NCBI GenBank assembly: GCA_949825065.1
Contig: OX463849.1
Location: 30,988,043 to 31,052,042, forward strand
Source: Odontocerum albicorne
Lineage: Eukaryota; Arthropoda; Insecta; Trichoptera; Odontoceridae
Direction: 5' to 3'
Length of the DNA: 64,000 nt
The position numbers and the translations under genes were made by a program. Below, piece after piece: positions 21,098-31,744 of the stretch (the stretch's first letter is position 1; each line of letters opens with the position of its first letter). The notes beneath the pieces were generated by a model. That model had not been told where the DNA came from. It saw only the letters and a list, made by a program, of their open reading frames with translations, and made no database searches.

Positions 21098-21289
21098 ATA
21101 TCCGGATGTCTTCTGGTTGCTGGAGGAATTTACCTTCGGGTGTACTACCCCGGCAAGAGCACCATGCTACCACAGTACTCCTGGGCCGGCGGTGACTCGC
21201 TGCTGATCGGCGTCGGCGTCATCTGCTTCCTGGCCGCCTTCCTCGGCTGCTGCGGCTCTTGGGTGCAGTCCAGGTGCATGCTTGTCACC
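21098..21289 (+). CDS. Tetraspanin, internal exon (TM1 end to TM2)
   Basis: The 192-base exon is bounded by an acceptor (TTTGTGTTGTAG) and donor (GTAAGTATA), is phase 0 at both ends and encodes 64 residues. It starts in the end of TM1 (ISGCLLVAGGIYLRV), continues with a short extracellular loop (YYPGKSTMLPQYSWAGGD), then TM2 (SLLIGVGVICFLAAFLGCCG) and the intracellular motif GCCGSWVQSRCML. This architecture, with GCCGS and a Cys after SR, is diagnostic of tetraspanins, plasma-membrane organisers with four TM helices. The exon is clearly GC-rich against its AT-rich flanks. Upstream exon 1 and the exons for TM3, the CCG large loop and TM4 were not found, so introns are long or the exons lie outside. 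The subfamily was not assigned. Confidence 0.9.
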
Positions 21290-21594
21290 GTAAGTATATT
21301 TATGTTAACATTAGCTGAGTGAAGGTAGACATAAATCTTCATAAGACTGAATTATGAACGTGATGTATATTTCGGAGCAAACGGATAAGAATTGAGCCAA
21401 ATGGTTCAAAAGTTTAAGCATTTACCAGGAACCGCATAGAAAATGATAACGCAGATATGTTGCAACTACTGAAGTCACTTGTCTTAAATATTATAGAATA
21501 AGCCTATAGCGACTTGGCTTGCATAATCAACTCCGGTGACATATAGTATGCAAGGCTTAAACTTTTCCCTGCAAGTTTAATCGTTATATTTGTC

Positions 21595-22240
21595 CCTATA
21601 CAATAGTGCACCGTTTTCCTCGGAATCCGTATCTGCGGTTTCACATATCCGCGGTTGACTTCTCACGATTTTTTTAATCGCGTGCCATTTCAGTGTCACC
21701 AACGATGAAAGCATGCCTACCAAAGATCCAGTCCAAGTGACGAACATCATCAGTCGCGCTCCATCTCTCGCTTTGATCGAACCGTTCTTGGTATCTCAGT
21801 GATTGTGTTCAAATAACACGTATTTATAGTAATAATGTCTCCAAAACGCAAGACTAGTGATACTGGTGACTCAGAGACTGCAAAAAAGTGCTTGCAATAA
21901 ATGTTTAGATAAAATTCTAGACTTAGTACAAAAACAAAAATAAAACAATCGCTGCCGTTGCTAGAATATTATATATGGAAAGAACGAATCTTCTATTTGT
22001 GAAGCGCTCAAAAAAGATAAATAAATTCGTGCTAGTTTTTGCATCTCAAACAACAAAAAATACAGAAAAAACATAAACAAGTGTTCAGTGTATTTGTAGA
22101 AAACGGCTGTCTAGTATAGGCATACTTACTTAAGTAGTATACGGTAATTTACAAGGGGTTCGCTACTATCCGCGGATTTCGACATACGCGGGGGTGTCTT
22201 GGAACCTATCCCCGCAAATAACAGGGGACTGCTACACTTA
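21595..22240 (+). mobile_element. pogo/Tigger-like DNA transposon relic
   Basis: The right end (minus strand AGTCCCCTGTTATTTGCGGG, GGTTCCAAGACACCC) and the left CTCGGAATCCGTATCTGCGG/ATCCGCGG motifs match Tigger-type termini. At 21834 a frame starts MSPKRKTSDTGDSETAKK, which is the usual beginning of Tigger transposases ahead of the CENP-B-like HTH, but it stops within about 20 codons. Later pieces (KILDLVQKQK, RTNLLFVKRSKKI) look like HTH remnants. The catalytic domain has been deleted. Confidence 0.6.
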
Positions 22241-22304
22241 CTTCGTCTTACCTTGATTTTTTCTCTTTCACTCATACTTCTTTCTCTCCAAAATATTACC
22301 TTGA

Positions 22305-22495
22305 TGATCTTCGTGAAATTAGTTGATACGACGCTTGTCTTACAACTCTGGGGTTACAGGTTCGATTCCCGTTAGTGCCCATTTTATAAAAAGGGTTCCA
22401 GTCTGATTTTTTGGTTGGTTGAAAGAGATCGCCAAATTGCAATACACCCGCCAGATTACACTGTTCACAACAAAAGTCTAACATAAGACAATACA
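22305..22495 (+). repeat. SINE-A copy
   Basis: A box-A-like AAATTAGTTGATACGACGC and box B GGTTCGATTCCCG are followed by GGGTTCCAGTCTGATTTTTT, GGTTGAAAGAGATCGCC and CCCGCCAGATTACACTG. The complete order of SINE-A is retained, with a shortened middle. Confidence 0.7.
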
Positions 22496-22544
22496 TTTTT
22501 TTATTGATTTAAACACTTCAATATCCAATGTACAATTTACTTTG

Positions 22545-22990
22545 TACACTAAACTCCGTATGGAATGTCGCCGGCTCGAATCCCGTGTTGTGCTACTCCC
22601 CTCGAATGACACAGGTTTTTTCCACCTAGTTATCAGGGTTACAAGGATACCTATGACTTCGATCGTATATATTCTTTCAAAAAAGGAAGAAAAAAACATG
22701 GTGTGCTCCGATCGTCTCACATAAGGATCCAATGTGAGACAATCGGAACACACCGGTATGTTTTTTCTTCCTTTTTTGAAAGAATATATACGATATTGGA
22801 TCCAATAAAGCGGTGTCATCGTTGATTTTACTGGTGTGCAACGGCTATTTGCTCAAAAAGAGGAGAAAAAGGAAAAAAGAGAAGAAAACTCCACGGCACA
22901 GCTTTGTTTTCCAACTGAATCAACATTGCAATGTCGAGGGAATCCTCGACTACGAGGCCCTGCAACGATGACGACAATTTGGAGGAACAA
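22545..22990 (+). repeat. SINE-C copy, near full-length, with internal hairpin
   Basis: The blocks run CGGCTCGAATCCCGTGTTGT, CTCGAATGACACAGG, AAGGATACCTATGACTTCG, CTCCGATCGTCTCACATAAG, CTCCACGGCACAGCTTTG and CCTGCAACGATGACGAC. A head with box B and a long body make about 430 bases, shared with 55925-56310. Confidence 0.6.
22663..22797. repeat. Inverted duplication with about 62-bp arms
   Basis: 22663-22726 and 22733-22797 are complements with few mismatches around an 11-base centre containing GGATCC. The arms are SINE-C body sequence (TATATTCTTTCAAAAAAGGA), so a segment of the SINE was copied back in inverse orientation. The 55925 copy lacks this mirror. Confidence 0.7.
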
Positions 22991-23499
22991 TGCACAATTT
23001 CCACTGAAGAGGACATGGTTTGTAGAACAGTTGTCCAGGTGAAATATTATGGACAGAAATAACTAATAAGTTTATTTAATATTTTGTTTAATTAATATTA
23101 TCCCAGTTGTCATTAAAGACGAGTAGATTTCAGTTTTCTTTTAACAATGTAATTCGGAAATTGACAATGGATGTGCATTATTACAAAGCATTTCCTATTA
23201 TCTTGGGCATTGAAACAACTTCAGTGAATCTCATCGTCAACAAAGTAATATAAAGAAAGTTTTAAGGAAGTAATCATTACGTATAGCCAATTTGAAACTT
23301 CCGTGGCTTCTCGAAATAGTGTTATTTAAAATATTTTTTAATTGAAAATGAACGGTGACACGACACGAAGTATGTAAATTGTTTCTACGGAAAACAATTA
23401 TTAAACGTTCCCAATTATAATTTAAGTCTTTATCACCCAGAATATTTATAAGAAAGCCATAATTAATAAAAATTAAATAAATTAAATAAAATGCGCTAC

Positions 23500-24020
23500 G
23501 GAAAGGGAAATAGCAAAAAATACGATGTCAAAGCTGAAAAATATATGGAAGAGCTGAGCTATCACCATTACGACGAGACTGCACCTAGTCAAGTATCTCG
23601 TCTTCGCAATATTCATGTATGGCGCGGAGACTTGGACTCTGAGAGCAAGCGAGAGACGTAGAATAGATGCATTTGAAATGTGGTGCTGGAAAAAGATGTT
23701 ACAAATTCCATGGACAGCAAGACGAACTAACGCCTCCATTATCGAAGAACTGAGAATCACCGATGGATTGTCAACAATATGCCTTCGACGAGTCCTATTC
23801 TTTGGGCACATTGTTCGTGGCCAAGGATACAGTTTGGAGGTTTGTGGTTACTGGAAGCGTGGAAAGACGATGCATAAAAGGGAGAGTTCCAACGCGTTGG
23901 ACTGACCAAGTGAGAGATTCAACTAGACTACCATTAACAACTGATCTTCAAACCTGCAGAGATGGATGGAGAGGAGTAGTAAAAGGCTATCATGGGAGTC
24001 AAGATGCTCAGTCATGAGCT
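23500..24020 (+). pseudogene. RTE-like LINE reverse transcriptase C-terminus
   Basis: The forward frame gives MYGAETWTLRASERRR, DAFEMWCWKKMLQIPW and SLGTLFVAK/FFGHIVRGQ. After a frameshift near 23830 it gives GRVPTRWTDQVRDSTRL and CRDGWRGVV. This is the post-palm C-terminal region of RTE/BovB-type non-LTR elements. The catalytic YxDD is not present in this fragment. Confidence 0.75.
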
Positions 24021-24034
24021 ACACGACAGGATGA

Positions 24035-24210
24035 TGATGACAGTGCACGAGGAATAATTCCAATGTGTTGGACTGACCAAGTGAGAGATCCAACTGGACT
24101 AGCCTTAACAAGTGCCCTTCGAGTCGCGGAGTGCAGGAACGGATGGAGAGGAGTCGACGGAGGCTAACATGGGAGTCACGGTGCTCAGTCATGAGCTTCA
24201 CGACATGATG
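24035..24210 (+). mobile_element. Second copy of the same LINE 3' end
   Basis: GTGTTGGACTGACCAAGTGA, GAACGGATGGAGAGGAGTCG and GTCACGGTGCTCAGTCATGA repeat the preceding 3' end (23895-24020) with about 85% agreement by eye. This gives two tails in tandem, as after insertion beside or into a resident copy. Confidence 0.6.
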
Positions 24211-24244
24211 GATAAATACTTTGGAAATTTTAGAATAAAGAACA

Positions 24245-24530
24245 GCTTACTAAATCCAGCTCAGGCTTGACTGCATCTTGTTACAATTTCTACATCTTGG
24301 TTGTCCTTCCCAAGCATTACAATATATTCAAGATAACAATATGACTGAACTTTTTCGATCGTCTTCCGCTCGGCTAGAATAGGTGATATTAGACAAGTGT
24401 TGCTCATAACTTTGGTTTTATTGTAGTTCATCTTTAGGTCTACACATCTGTTTATTTCTATGAGCATTTCAACAATGTCATTATCGTCATTTGCGAGAAA
24501 TATCATCTGCAAACAACAAGGTGCTTAAGT
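24245..24530 (-). pseudogene. LINE reverse transcriptase palm-domain fragment
   Basis: The minus strand reads MQMIFLANDDNDIVEMLIEI, CVDLKMNYNKTKVMSN and TIEKVQSYCYLEYIV...GKDNQDVE. This is the segment just after the YADD motif (LLANDxxDLxxML...GLKMNxxKTKVM) of RTE-like reverse transcriptases. It is opposite in strand to the preceding fragments, so it is a separate insertion or an inversion. Confidence 0.7.
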
Positions 24531-24769
24531 ATTCTCTATTGATGTTAATGCCCGTTTACTAGTCTAGTTTTTTGAAGACGTCTTCCGAAACGAGAGTAAA
24601 AAGCTTTGATGAAATTGTGCCACCTTATCTGACAACTCTACATGTTTTTCACTTTTTAGACATTTTGTAAAGTTGGATACATTGTAGGATTGCGTTATCG
24701 TGCGTTTTCACTAACGAGTAATGTGTATGTTTTTGAAAAGCTTTCAATATCTATAGTCTATCCGACAGT

Positions 24770-25344
24770 TGAAGGCGTCCCTCGAAAAGGGGTCTATATT
24801 ATACTCGTACATTGGGCCAAAAAGTGAATTTATTGTAAAAAAGGGTCTACACAGCAGTACTGATCTACACAATTTTTTATTTATTTTTCCTAGCAATACA
24901 TTTCACACAATTCACTCCGTTAAGTTGCTTAACCTGCAAAAGGGGTCTGTATGATTCTGACAGTTGCCAAAATGAGACTCACCGAGCGTCTCTTTAACAG
25001 CAGCAGCACTTAAAACGATAAATAAACGACGAAAATGTAAGATAGGTGTTCAAAATTGAAAAGAAAATATTAGAAAATAAAAATTGTATCTCGCATTCAG
25101 ACTGAATTCATTCATTCCTTCATGCATTCAGACATTCCACTGAAATGACATATTTTTGTATTTTTTTTACTTTAATGTTTCTTTTTTTTTATAAAAATAT
25201 TTTGTGAACAGTCCAGTGTGTTTTTATTTATCTAAATAATACTTTTATTATGAAAAATACCATCGAATAAAAATGTGAATCGTTTTTATTTCTCCTGTAA
25301 AATTTAATTTTTTCATATAGACCCCTTTTCGAGGGATGCCTTCA
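24770..25344. mobile_element. 575-bp MITE with 30-bp terminal inverted repeats
   Basis: TGAAGGCGTCCCTCGAAAAG then GGGTCTATAT (24770-24799) is matched by its complement at 25315-25344 with one mismatch. The interior is AT-rich and noncoding and contains a partial internal echo AAAAGGGGTCTGTAT near 24938. The target duplication is unclear, so the superfamily was not assigned. Confidence 0.75.
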
Positions 25345-26269
25345 GTTATTGACCTATTCTAACGACGTTTAATTTTGAAACATATTTTTTTACTAAATAA
25401 ATAAGAGTTAGTTATGCCACTGTTATAAGATTCGAATGAAACCTACACTTTTCTGAGAACGGATTATTTACTCATGTTTCCTTAATTGGGCAGTGGTATG
25501 ATCGCATTTGTCAACTTAATTACCAGATTTTTTTTTGTTTGTTTTTGTTTACTATACTTTATGATTCACGCATAGTTTAAATATAGAATTATTACTACAC
25601 AGAGAAAAATAAATCATAAATTGCGTAAAATCAATTCGAAATCTTCACATTGTTTCGTTAATGGCTACTTATCAAGATTGCTGACATATTCAGTGGGCGA
25701 CCGAAAGTTAACACGATTCCCTTGTATGGATAACTGAGTAGGTTTTATAGTATATTTTTCAGTTAAACTAGAAAGGTTTTTGATTTATTTTTCGTTTATT
25801 GATTCGTTCTGCAAGTAAAAGAATAAATGTACATGGCATATGTTTAAAATATGGATGTATTGCACATTGACATTTATTTATTTACAGTCGATTTCGATTA
25901 TTATAATTTTTTTTATAAACTACAATTAAAATTCATAGCGATCGTTATTAAGTATATGTCAGAAATGCAAGATATTACCGTATAGATATACCATCGAAAC
26001 ATTGACACATTTATATAATTTGTAGTGAAGATTAAGTATATATGAATTTCTTCACACAACAGGTCAGGGCTCAGAAAGCCCAAGGCGGATACCTCAACAC
26101 AATTCAATCAACACATTTATTAAACTAAACATATATTCTTCCTTTTTCTTTACATACTATATTAAAAATAGAGTTTATACTCGTATAGGTAAAAACACTT
26201 TCGTAATAATATGAATTATAAATTTAATGAACAAAAAATATTAATAAGTAATTTTGTAAATTGAACGGA

Positions 26270-26400
26270 TAATATGAGTTGATTGCCTGTATTGACTTCC
26301 ATTTAAGGATTTTGGGTTTGACTCCCGATGGTACCCAAAAAATAAATTTAATAAAGTCCCAGTCTAGTAAAACAGTTCATCTGGTAACAAAACTCACTAA
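26270..26400 (+). repeat. SINE-B 5' part
   Basis: GGGTTTGACTCCCGATGGTA (box-B-like), then GTCCCAGTCTAGTAAAACAG and TTCATCTGGTAAC match the head and first block of SINE-B. Confidence 0.5.
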
Positions 26401-26929
26401 TATTTTTCCCCTTTCACGTTTCACACTTTAAAGTTAGCACTAAAATACTGTTGTGAACCATCATCTTAGCAAATTTAGACAGATGTTTAAATACGGATTT
26501 TAATATTTTGTTTTTTTTTCTTTCGTAGTTATTTATAGTCGAATATTCATGAATACAGTTCACGCTCGATAAGTTGAGCATTACACAGCCATTATACGAG
26601 TACCTCATCGACCAGTGCATTAGAGCAGGATGGGAACAAAGTCTGTGAGCCACATTATTCTATTGAACTATTTTGTATCGAATCAATAACATTAATAACA
26701 ATAAAATATTGAACTATGAATAACTTATTTTTTCAAATTGAAGCTACATTTATATTTATTAATAAACCCGATAGTTCGTGCGAAATTTGATGTTACAAAG
26801 TTTTTCAACGTTTGATGTAAGACTAGACAAGCCGAGAAGTAATGTGCTATTTAAATTTGAACTATCAATTTTAGGTCTTAACTTTCCTTTTATATATTTT
26901 ATTTTTGAAAGAAAGTTGCTCGTATATAC

Positions 26930-27072
26930 GTACTGTGTAACATTGATGTCATTTGTATTACATAATTTGTCAATATGTACTGTGTAACATTAATGTCATT
27001 TGTATTGCATAATTTGTCAATATGTACTGTGTAACATTAATGTCATTTGTATTGCATAATTTGTCAGGATGG
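26930..27072 (+). repeat. Tandem repeat, 47-bp unit x 3
   Basis: The unit TACTGTGTAACATTAATGTC, ATTTGTATTGCATAATTTGT, CAATATG is repeated three times with only a couple of differences. Confidence 0.85.
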
Positions 27073-27149
27073 TATAAAGCCTAAATAAAAGTTGATATTT
27101 TATTGTACAATTCTACTAGAGATACACCATCTGCTTGAAGTTTGGATCT

Positions 27150-27765
27150 TAACCTTTCCTTTCCTGTGCTAAAAAAATCCGCGCGTTCCGGTGCTGTGTA
27201 TTCAATACACATGTAAAAATGAGTGATTTAAAATCGGAAAAATAAGAATATACTCGTACATAGCCAATCGCTTAAATTAATTAAATTTGAAGTCAAAAGT
27301 GATAATAATTGAAATTTAATTGCTGAAAACATAAAAAAAAAAAAGACATCGGCCGACGTTCACAAAACGGGCGAAGCGACCACCTCAAACGAAAGCCCGC
27401 GAGCTACTGAAGCGAGAGAACTGAGATTTTATTTCTTGTGTTCCCATATACCGAAGTAGAGTGAGAGTGAGACGTGAATAGCATCGCTTCCTCACCCATA
27501 GCGGTTTTTAGAATGAATATACCTACGTCACACACTGACACACGTTTGATTGTATTGGTGAATTTATTCCCGATTTTCACAAACTATCTCTGATGGGGTC
27601 GATAAGTGCTAATTACGAGTGTTATTAATATTATTTTTTCATTCAATGCGTAAATGTATTACGGAGGAATACGTAAAATCGGAACCCAGTGTTTATTATA
27701 TTTATAGAGATATTAAAGTTTTCAGAAGCAATGTGTACTAGTTACACATCACAGGACAGAAAGGG
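27150..27765. repeat. Dispersed repeat I, copy 1
   Basis: The segment is present in inverted orientation at 43430-44060. Shared blocks include AACCTTTCCTTTCCTGTGCT, GCCAATCGCTTAAATTAATT, CGTGAATAGCATCGCTTCCT and GCGTAAATGTATTACGGAGG. It is CpG-containing and has no clear ORF, TIR or poly-A tail. A central GC-rich stretch (GACATCGGCCGACGTTCACA) is not kept in the second copy. Confidence 0.7.
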
Positions 27766-27829
27766 TTAATAAATTAATTCATTCTTCAAAATGTTTGTCC
27801 AAGATTTATTTTTAACCTGATAAAGTACA

Positions 27830-28440
27830 ATCATATCACTTCATACCAGAATGCATTGAACTGGTTCAACGTGAAAAAAAAGAAGTCAAATACACATGCT
27901 TTCGCAATTGTATAACATACTTAACTGTTTCGCCACCCCCTCTTATCTCACAGAAATTTTCAGCGTCTTTCCTATCATGAACTTGCGCTATGCTCTAACA
28001 AAGATAGTTTATTAACCTTCCCAGTTCACCACTCTTCTTTTTTACACCATAATTTACTGTTCATGCAGTGAGACTCTGGAACCAGTTACAAACCAATATT
28101 AGACTCGCTCCATTCTTGGTATATTTTAAGAAGCGATTGAAAAAACTCTTATGTTCTAGTCAGTAATATAACGTGTTTCATTCCTAATTTTTCTTTCCTT
28201 TCCACCATCGCTTCCTTTTGTTTTGATTGATGATATCTCACTTTTACTTTTATTATGTATATGATCATAAATTTAGTAAAGATGAATAATTATTTGAATA
28301 TTTTTTGCGGCTATTTTTGTTGCTTTATTAACTTTTGTGTGGTTAGTTGGAAGAGATTGACGCCTGGCAACAAACCTGCCAGATTGTTTTGACAAATAAG
28401 TGTTAATAAATACGAAATAAACACATTGAAGCTTAATGAG
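27830..28440 (+). mobile_element. Non-LTR LINE 3' end with SINE-A-like tail
   Basis: Around 28050-28160 the forward strand decodes to FTVHAVRLWNQLQTNIRLAP, FLVYFKKRLKKLL, a standard LINE ORF2 C-terminus (VxxWNxLP...FKxxLKxxL). A paralogue at 54700-55120 aligns throughout. The 3' end (28320-28430) is GGTTAGTTGGAAGAGATTGA with CCTGCCAGATTG, the same tail as SINE-A. Confidence 0.65.
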
Positions 28441-28464
28441 TTTCATTTGAACATTTTCAGTTAC

Positions 28465-28655
28465 GGTGTAATTAATAGTTTGTATAAATATCGCATCACA
28501 AATTAGTTTGTATAATTATCGCATCACAAATTAGTTTGTATAAATATCGCATCACAAATTAGTTTGTATACATATCGCATCACAAATTAGTTTGTATAAC
28601 TATCGCATCACAAATTAGTTTGTATAAATATTGCATCGCAACTTAGTTTGTATAA
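28465..28655 (+). repeat. Tandem repeat, 28-bp unit, about 6.5 copies
   Basis: The unit TTAGTTTGTATAAATATCGC plus ATCACAAA is repeated with rare substitutions. Confidence 0.85.
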
Positions 28656-28926
28656 AAAACCATCAGAATTTTTTCCTTTACTCCGCGGACCGAATACTCG
28701 TATATGTGATCCTTCGCTTGTAGGCTACGGATAGGCCCGCATGCTGTAGGTTACCGACCCCTTTCTTAGAGTATCAATTTGTTTTTTCCACTTTTTGTCA
28801 CCGCATTAGCGGTCTCGGTAGAGAGAGATGAGATACTGCGGTATTTCTTCCTTTTCCAGTTTCTTTTGAGAAATTACGTTTACCGTTAGCATTGTCGACG
28901 TTTTAGTATTTGAAACATTTTCATGT

Positions 28927-29010
28927 ACAGTCGTCCCTCAGTATCGGCGGAGCATTTGTTCCGAGACCCTCCGCTGATTCCAAAATTCACGGATGCTCAA
29001 GTTCCTTTAT
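28927..29010 (+). mobile_element. Tigger/pogo-like terminus
   Basis: CAGTCGTCCCTCAGTATCGG, TTCCGAGACCCTCCGCTGAT and CACGGATGCTCAAGTTCC follow the pattern of Tigger-type transposon ends (CAGTxGTCCCTCAGTATCCG, then GGTTCCAGGACC). The rest of the element may run into the gap. No partner end was identified with confidence. Confidence 0.55.
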
Positions 29011-29120
29011 TTATTGACAGAATAAATGACACACAAGTGTCTTCATAGTATCAATTAATAAACAAAATATTACAACACTATATCGATGTCTTCCCAAAAA
29101 TAAAAAAAACAGTTACTTAA

Positions 29121-29256
<136 letters not shown>

Positions 29257-29456
29257 NNNNNNNNNNNNNNNNNNNNNNNNNNNNNNNNNNNNNNNNNNNN
29301 NNNNNNNNNNNNNNNNNNNNNNNNNNNNNNNNNNNNNNNNNNNNNNNNNNNNNNNNNNNNNNNNNNNNNNNNNNNNNNNNNNNNNNNNNNNNNNNNNNNN
29401 NNNNNNNNNNNNNNNNNNNNNNNNNNNNNNNNNNNNNNNNNNNNNNNNNNNNNNNN
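29257..29456. other. Assembly gap, 200 N
   Basis: Exactly 200 undetermined bases follow the TA run. The round number suggests a placeholder length. Confidence 0.98.
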
Positions 29457-29645
29457 AATGGTATGTAATCAAGAATTTAAGTGTTTCAATTTAAAATGAA
29501 TAAATATAAAAATTATATTAATCAAAATATTTGTAACATACAATGAGTTAAGTTTGATTAAGTTAACACAAAATTATATGGGAATAAAAGCCTTAAACCT
29601 ATGGAACAAGGATGTAAGTGAAAACTATAATATTAGTATAACACT

Positions 29646-29666
29646 ATAAAGTGAGGTTCCACTGTA
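29646..29666 (-). mobile_element. Possible pogo-like right end
   Basis: AAAGTGAGGTTCCACTG followed by TA reads CAGTGGAACCTCACTTT from the outside, a pogo/Tc1-like terminus with a TA flank. Its partner would lie at or beyond the gap. Confidence 0.3.
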
Positions 29667-30149
29667 TTAATATAATATTTTTTTTAAATGTATAATTTTT
29701 CTTGGTTACCATTTACATTATTGCACCACAGTTTTATTTAATAATAATCAATTGCTGAGATTTTTTTATCTGAATGATATCAGAAATTATTTAATAAACT
29801 TTTATGCCCAATAAATGTTATATTTCCTATATATTTTTTTATAAACATATTTTTATTGTTAAAAAGGAAACAATATATCTTTTCATTAAGTATTATATAT
29901 ATGTGAAAGACTTGCATTGTAATCTCTTTAGATTAGCGTTGAAAAATATAATTATATTTTTATGCCATTGTTCTCATTTGTTATGTTTTATTGCACTCTA
30001 TTTACTATTTGAATTGCGCAAATAATATTACATATTTAAATCAAATGTTTTTCTTATTTTTTAGTTCTATATGATTTTTATTACGTGCAGCTTTTTTGAG
30101 AGAGAAATTCTCTTTTTCTATTCAAATAATTTTGAGCGATACAACAATT

Positions 30150-30265
30150 TTTCCATATTTTATTTTATGTACTATAAGTATGTATTCTTTAAGTATAATA
30201 TATATTGTTAATTTAAATTAACATTATTTTTCAATTTTCCTGTACAATGTTATTATGTTTCTTTC
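30150..30265 (+). repeat. Dispersed repeat F, copy 2
   Basis: GTATGTATTCTTTAAGTATA, AAATTAACATTATTTTTCAA and TTTCCTGTACAATGTTATTA match 14015-14125 almost base for base. Confidence 0.65.
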
Positions 30266-30548
30266 CCTTGGAAGAATGGAACAATTTTTCTTCCAAAATC
30301 TTCGTAAGAGATGGAATATTGTCTGTATAAGTGGCACAAGAAAGAAAAATGCATATCAATTAGATAAAAAGACTTTATATCATTTATTAATGTCAGAATA
30401 TAATTAATTCTCCTGCAACAGAATTCATTAATTATTTTATAAACGTATAAATGAGTGTTTATTTTAAAGGCTACTTCTATCTGTGAAATTTAACCAGAAA
30501 GACTAGAGAAAAAATGATAAAGTCAAAAGTTTTTTATTGGCGTCATTT

Positions 30549-30698
30549 ATGATCATGACATTAATGATCATGATATTTATGATCATGACATTTATGATCA
30601 TAACATTAATGATCATGACATTTATGATCATGACATTTATGATCATGACATTAATGATCATGATATTTATGATCATGAAATTTATAATCATGATAATA
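30549..30698. repeat. 15-bp minisatellite x 10 (ATGATCATGACATTT)
   Basis: Ten contiguous 15-base units differ only at positions 10 and 15 and in the last two units. Each has the palindrome ATGATCAT. Because the period is a multiple of three and the unit has few stops, long frames exist on both strands (repeating IMTFM and INVMI). These are not considered genes. Confidence 0.9.
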
Positions 30699-31069
30699 GT
30701 TATTATTTTAATTAATAACACGTCACGTGAGAACTTACTTTTTTCATCCAAATCTTGTCTCGTTCACCTTTATAACTATTTTTTTTTTCAATATACCCAT
30801 ATTATTTTTATCTCAATTTTAAGAAAATCAAATGATATTTATCATAAAGGATTATACAAAATTAGAGTGAATATGTACAAATGTATATTGTCTTATACAA
30901 CAGGTTCGATACGTGACATAAAACATGTTATTATATTATATTTTTATAAACTAAATTTATTTACAAAAATAATAAAAATCATAAAATTTTAATGTTTTTT
31001 TATTTGTTTCTTTAATTGTAGTCAAATTATCAATGAGACCAGTCTCAGGAGATAAAAGTAAGAGTGAAA

Positions 31070-31390
31070 ATGGCACCGTCAATTGAACTCTACGGTGTTG
31101 AACCATGGACACTTACAAAAGGAAGTTTTGATAATGTGGTGTTATTAGAGAATGCAAAAAGTCTCATTGGTTGATCAAGTCTGTAAAAATGACATCTTGA
31201 AACGGATGAAAGATAGAGATGAGATCAACCATCAAAAGGAGAAAGTTTGAGTACTATGGACATACACGTGTGATGTGAAGAGAAAAAATATGAGATCCTT
31301 CAACTGGTATTGCTAGAGAAGAAATTTGGAAGAAGATGCATTTCCTCATTGAAGAACTTATAGGAGTGGTTTCATGGTGGTATCATATTT
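31070..31390 (+). pseudogene. LINE reverse transcriptase C-terminal relic
   Basis: The order ELYGVEPWTLTKGSF, then ILKRMKDR/RRKFEYYGHTR in shifted frames and the end GVVSWWY matches the tail of another RTE-like lineage (LYGVEAWTL...KLEYFGHIMR...SWLxNLRxW). Several frameshifts and internal losses are present. Confidence 0.5.
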
Positions 31391-31489
31391 TTGTTCAAAG
31401 CTGCTGCCTCAAACACAAGACAAAAATTTTGTTAGTAAAAAAGGATCCCAATTTGATAGTTTGTCTAGAAATAATTCTTTCACATGCTA

Positions 31490-31720
31490 AAAATGTGAGT
31501 GTTGTTGCCTCTCTAGTAGTATTTATAACTCATACACTGATAAACGTGCCTACTCCAGTGGTTACTCCTACCCAAAGGCTCACTTGAGGCTAAAGTTAAA
31601 ATGATAATTTATATTGCTCCATTTAAGGAGCAAATTGGTTAAATAAATTTGTGGAGCGCTTATGAGGTAACCATTATTAGAGAGTTCTACATTTTCCAAT
31701 ATAGTAACACATTCGACTTA
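31490..31720 (+). repeat. SINE-B 3' part with SINE-D/E scraps
   Basis: 31490-31600 has GTGAGTGTTGTTGCCTCTCT and CTACTCCAGTGGTTACTCCT, the SINE-B 3' end. 31600-31680 carries a diverged SINE-D-like TATATTGCTCCATTTAAGGA, and 31690-31720 a minus-strand piece of E. Confidence 0.45.
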
Positions 31721-31744
31721 AAGTCTAGTATAGTGTATGTCTGT

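Noticed and set aside
30503..30992. Long open frames on both strands rich in Ile/Met
   Set aside because: They are generated by the 15-bp minisatellite at 30549-30698, whose period is a multiple of three. Codon content is repeat-driven and there are no splice or homology signals.
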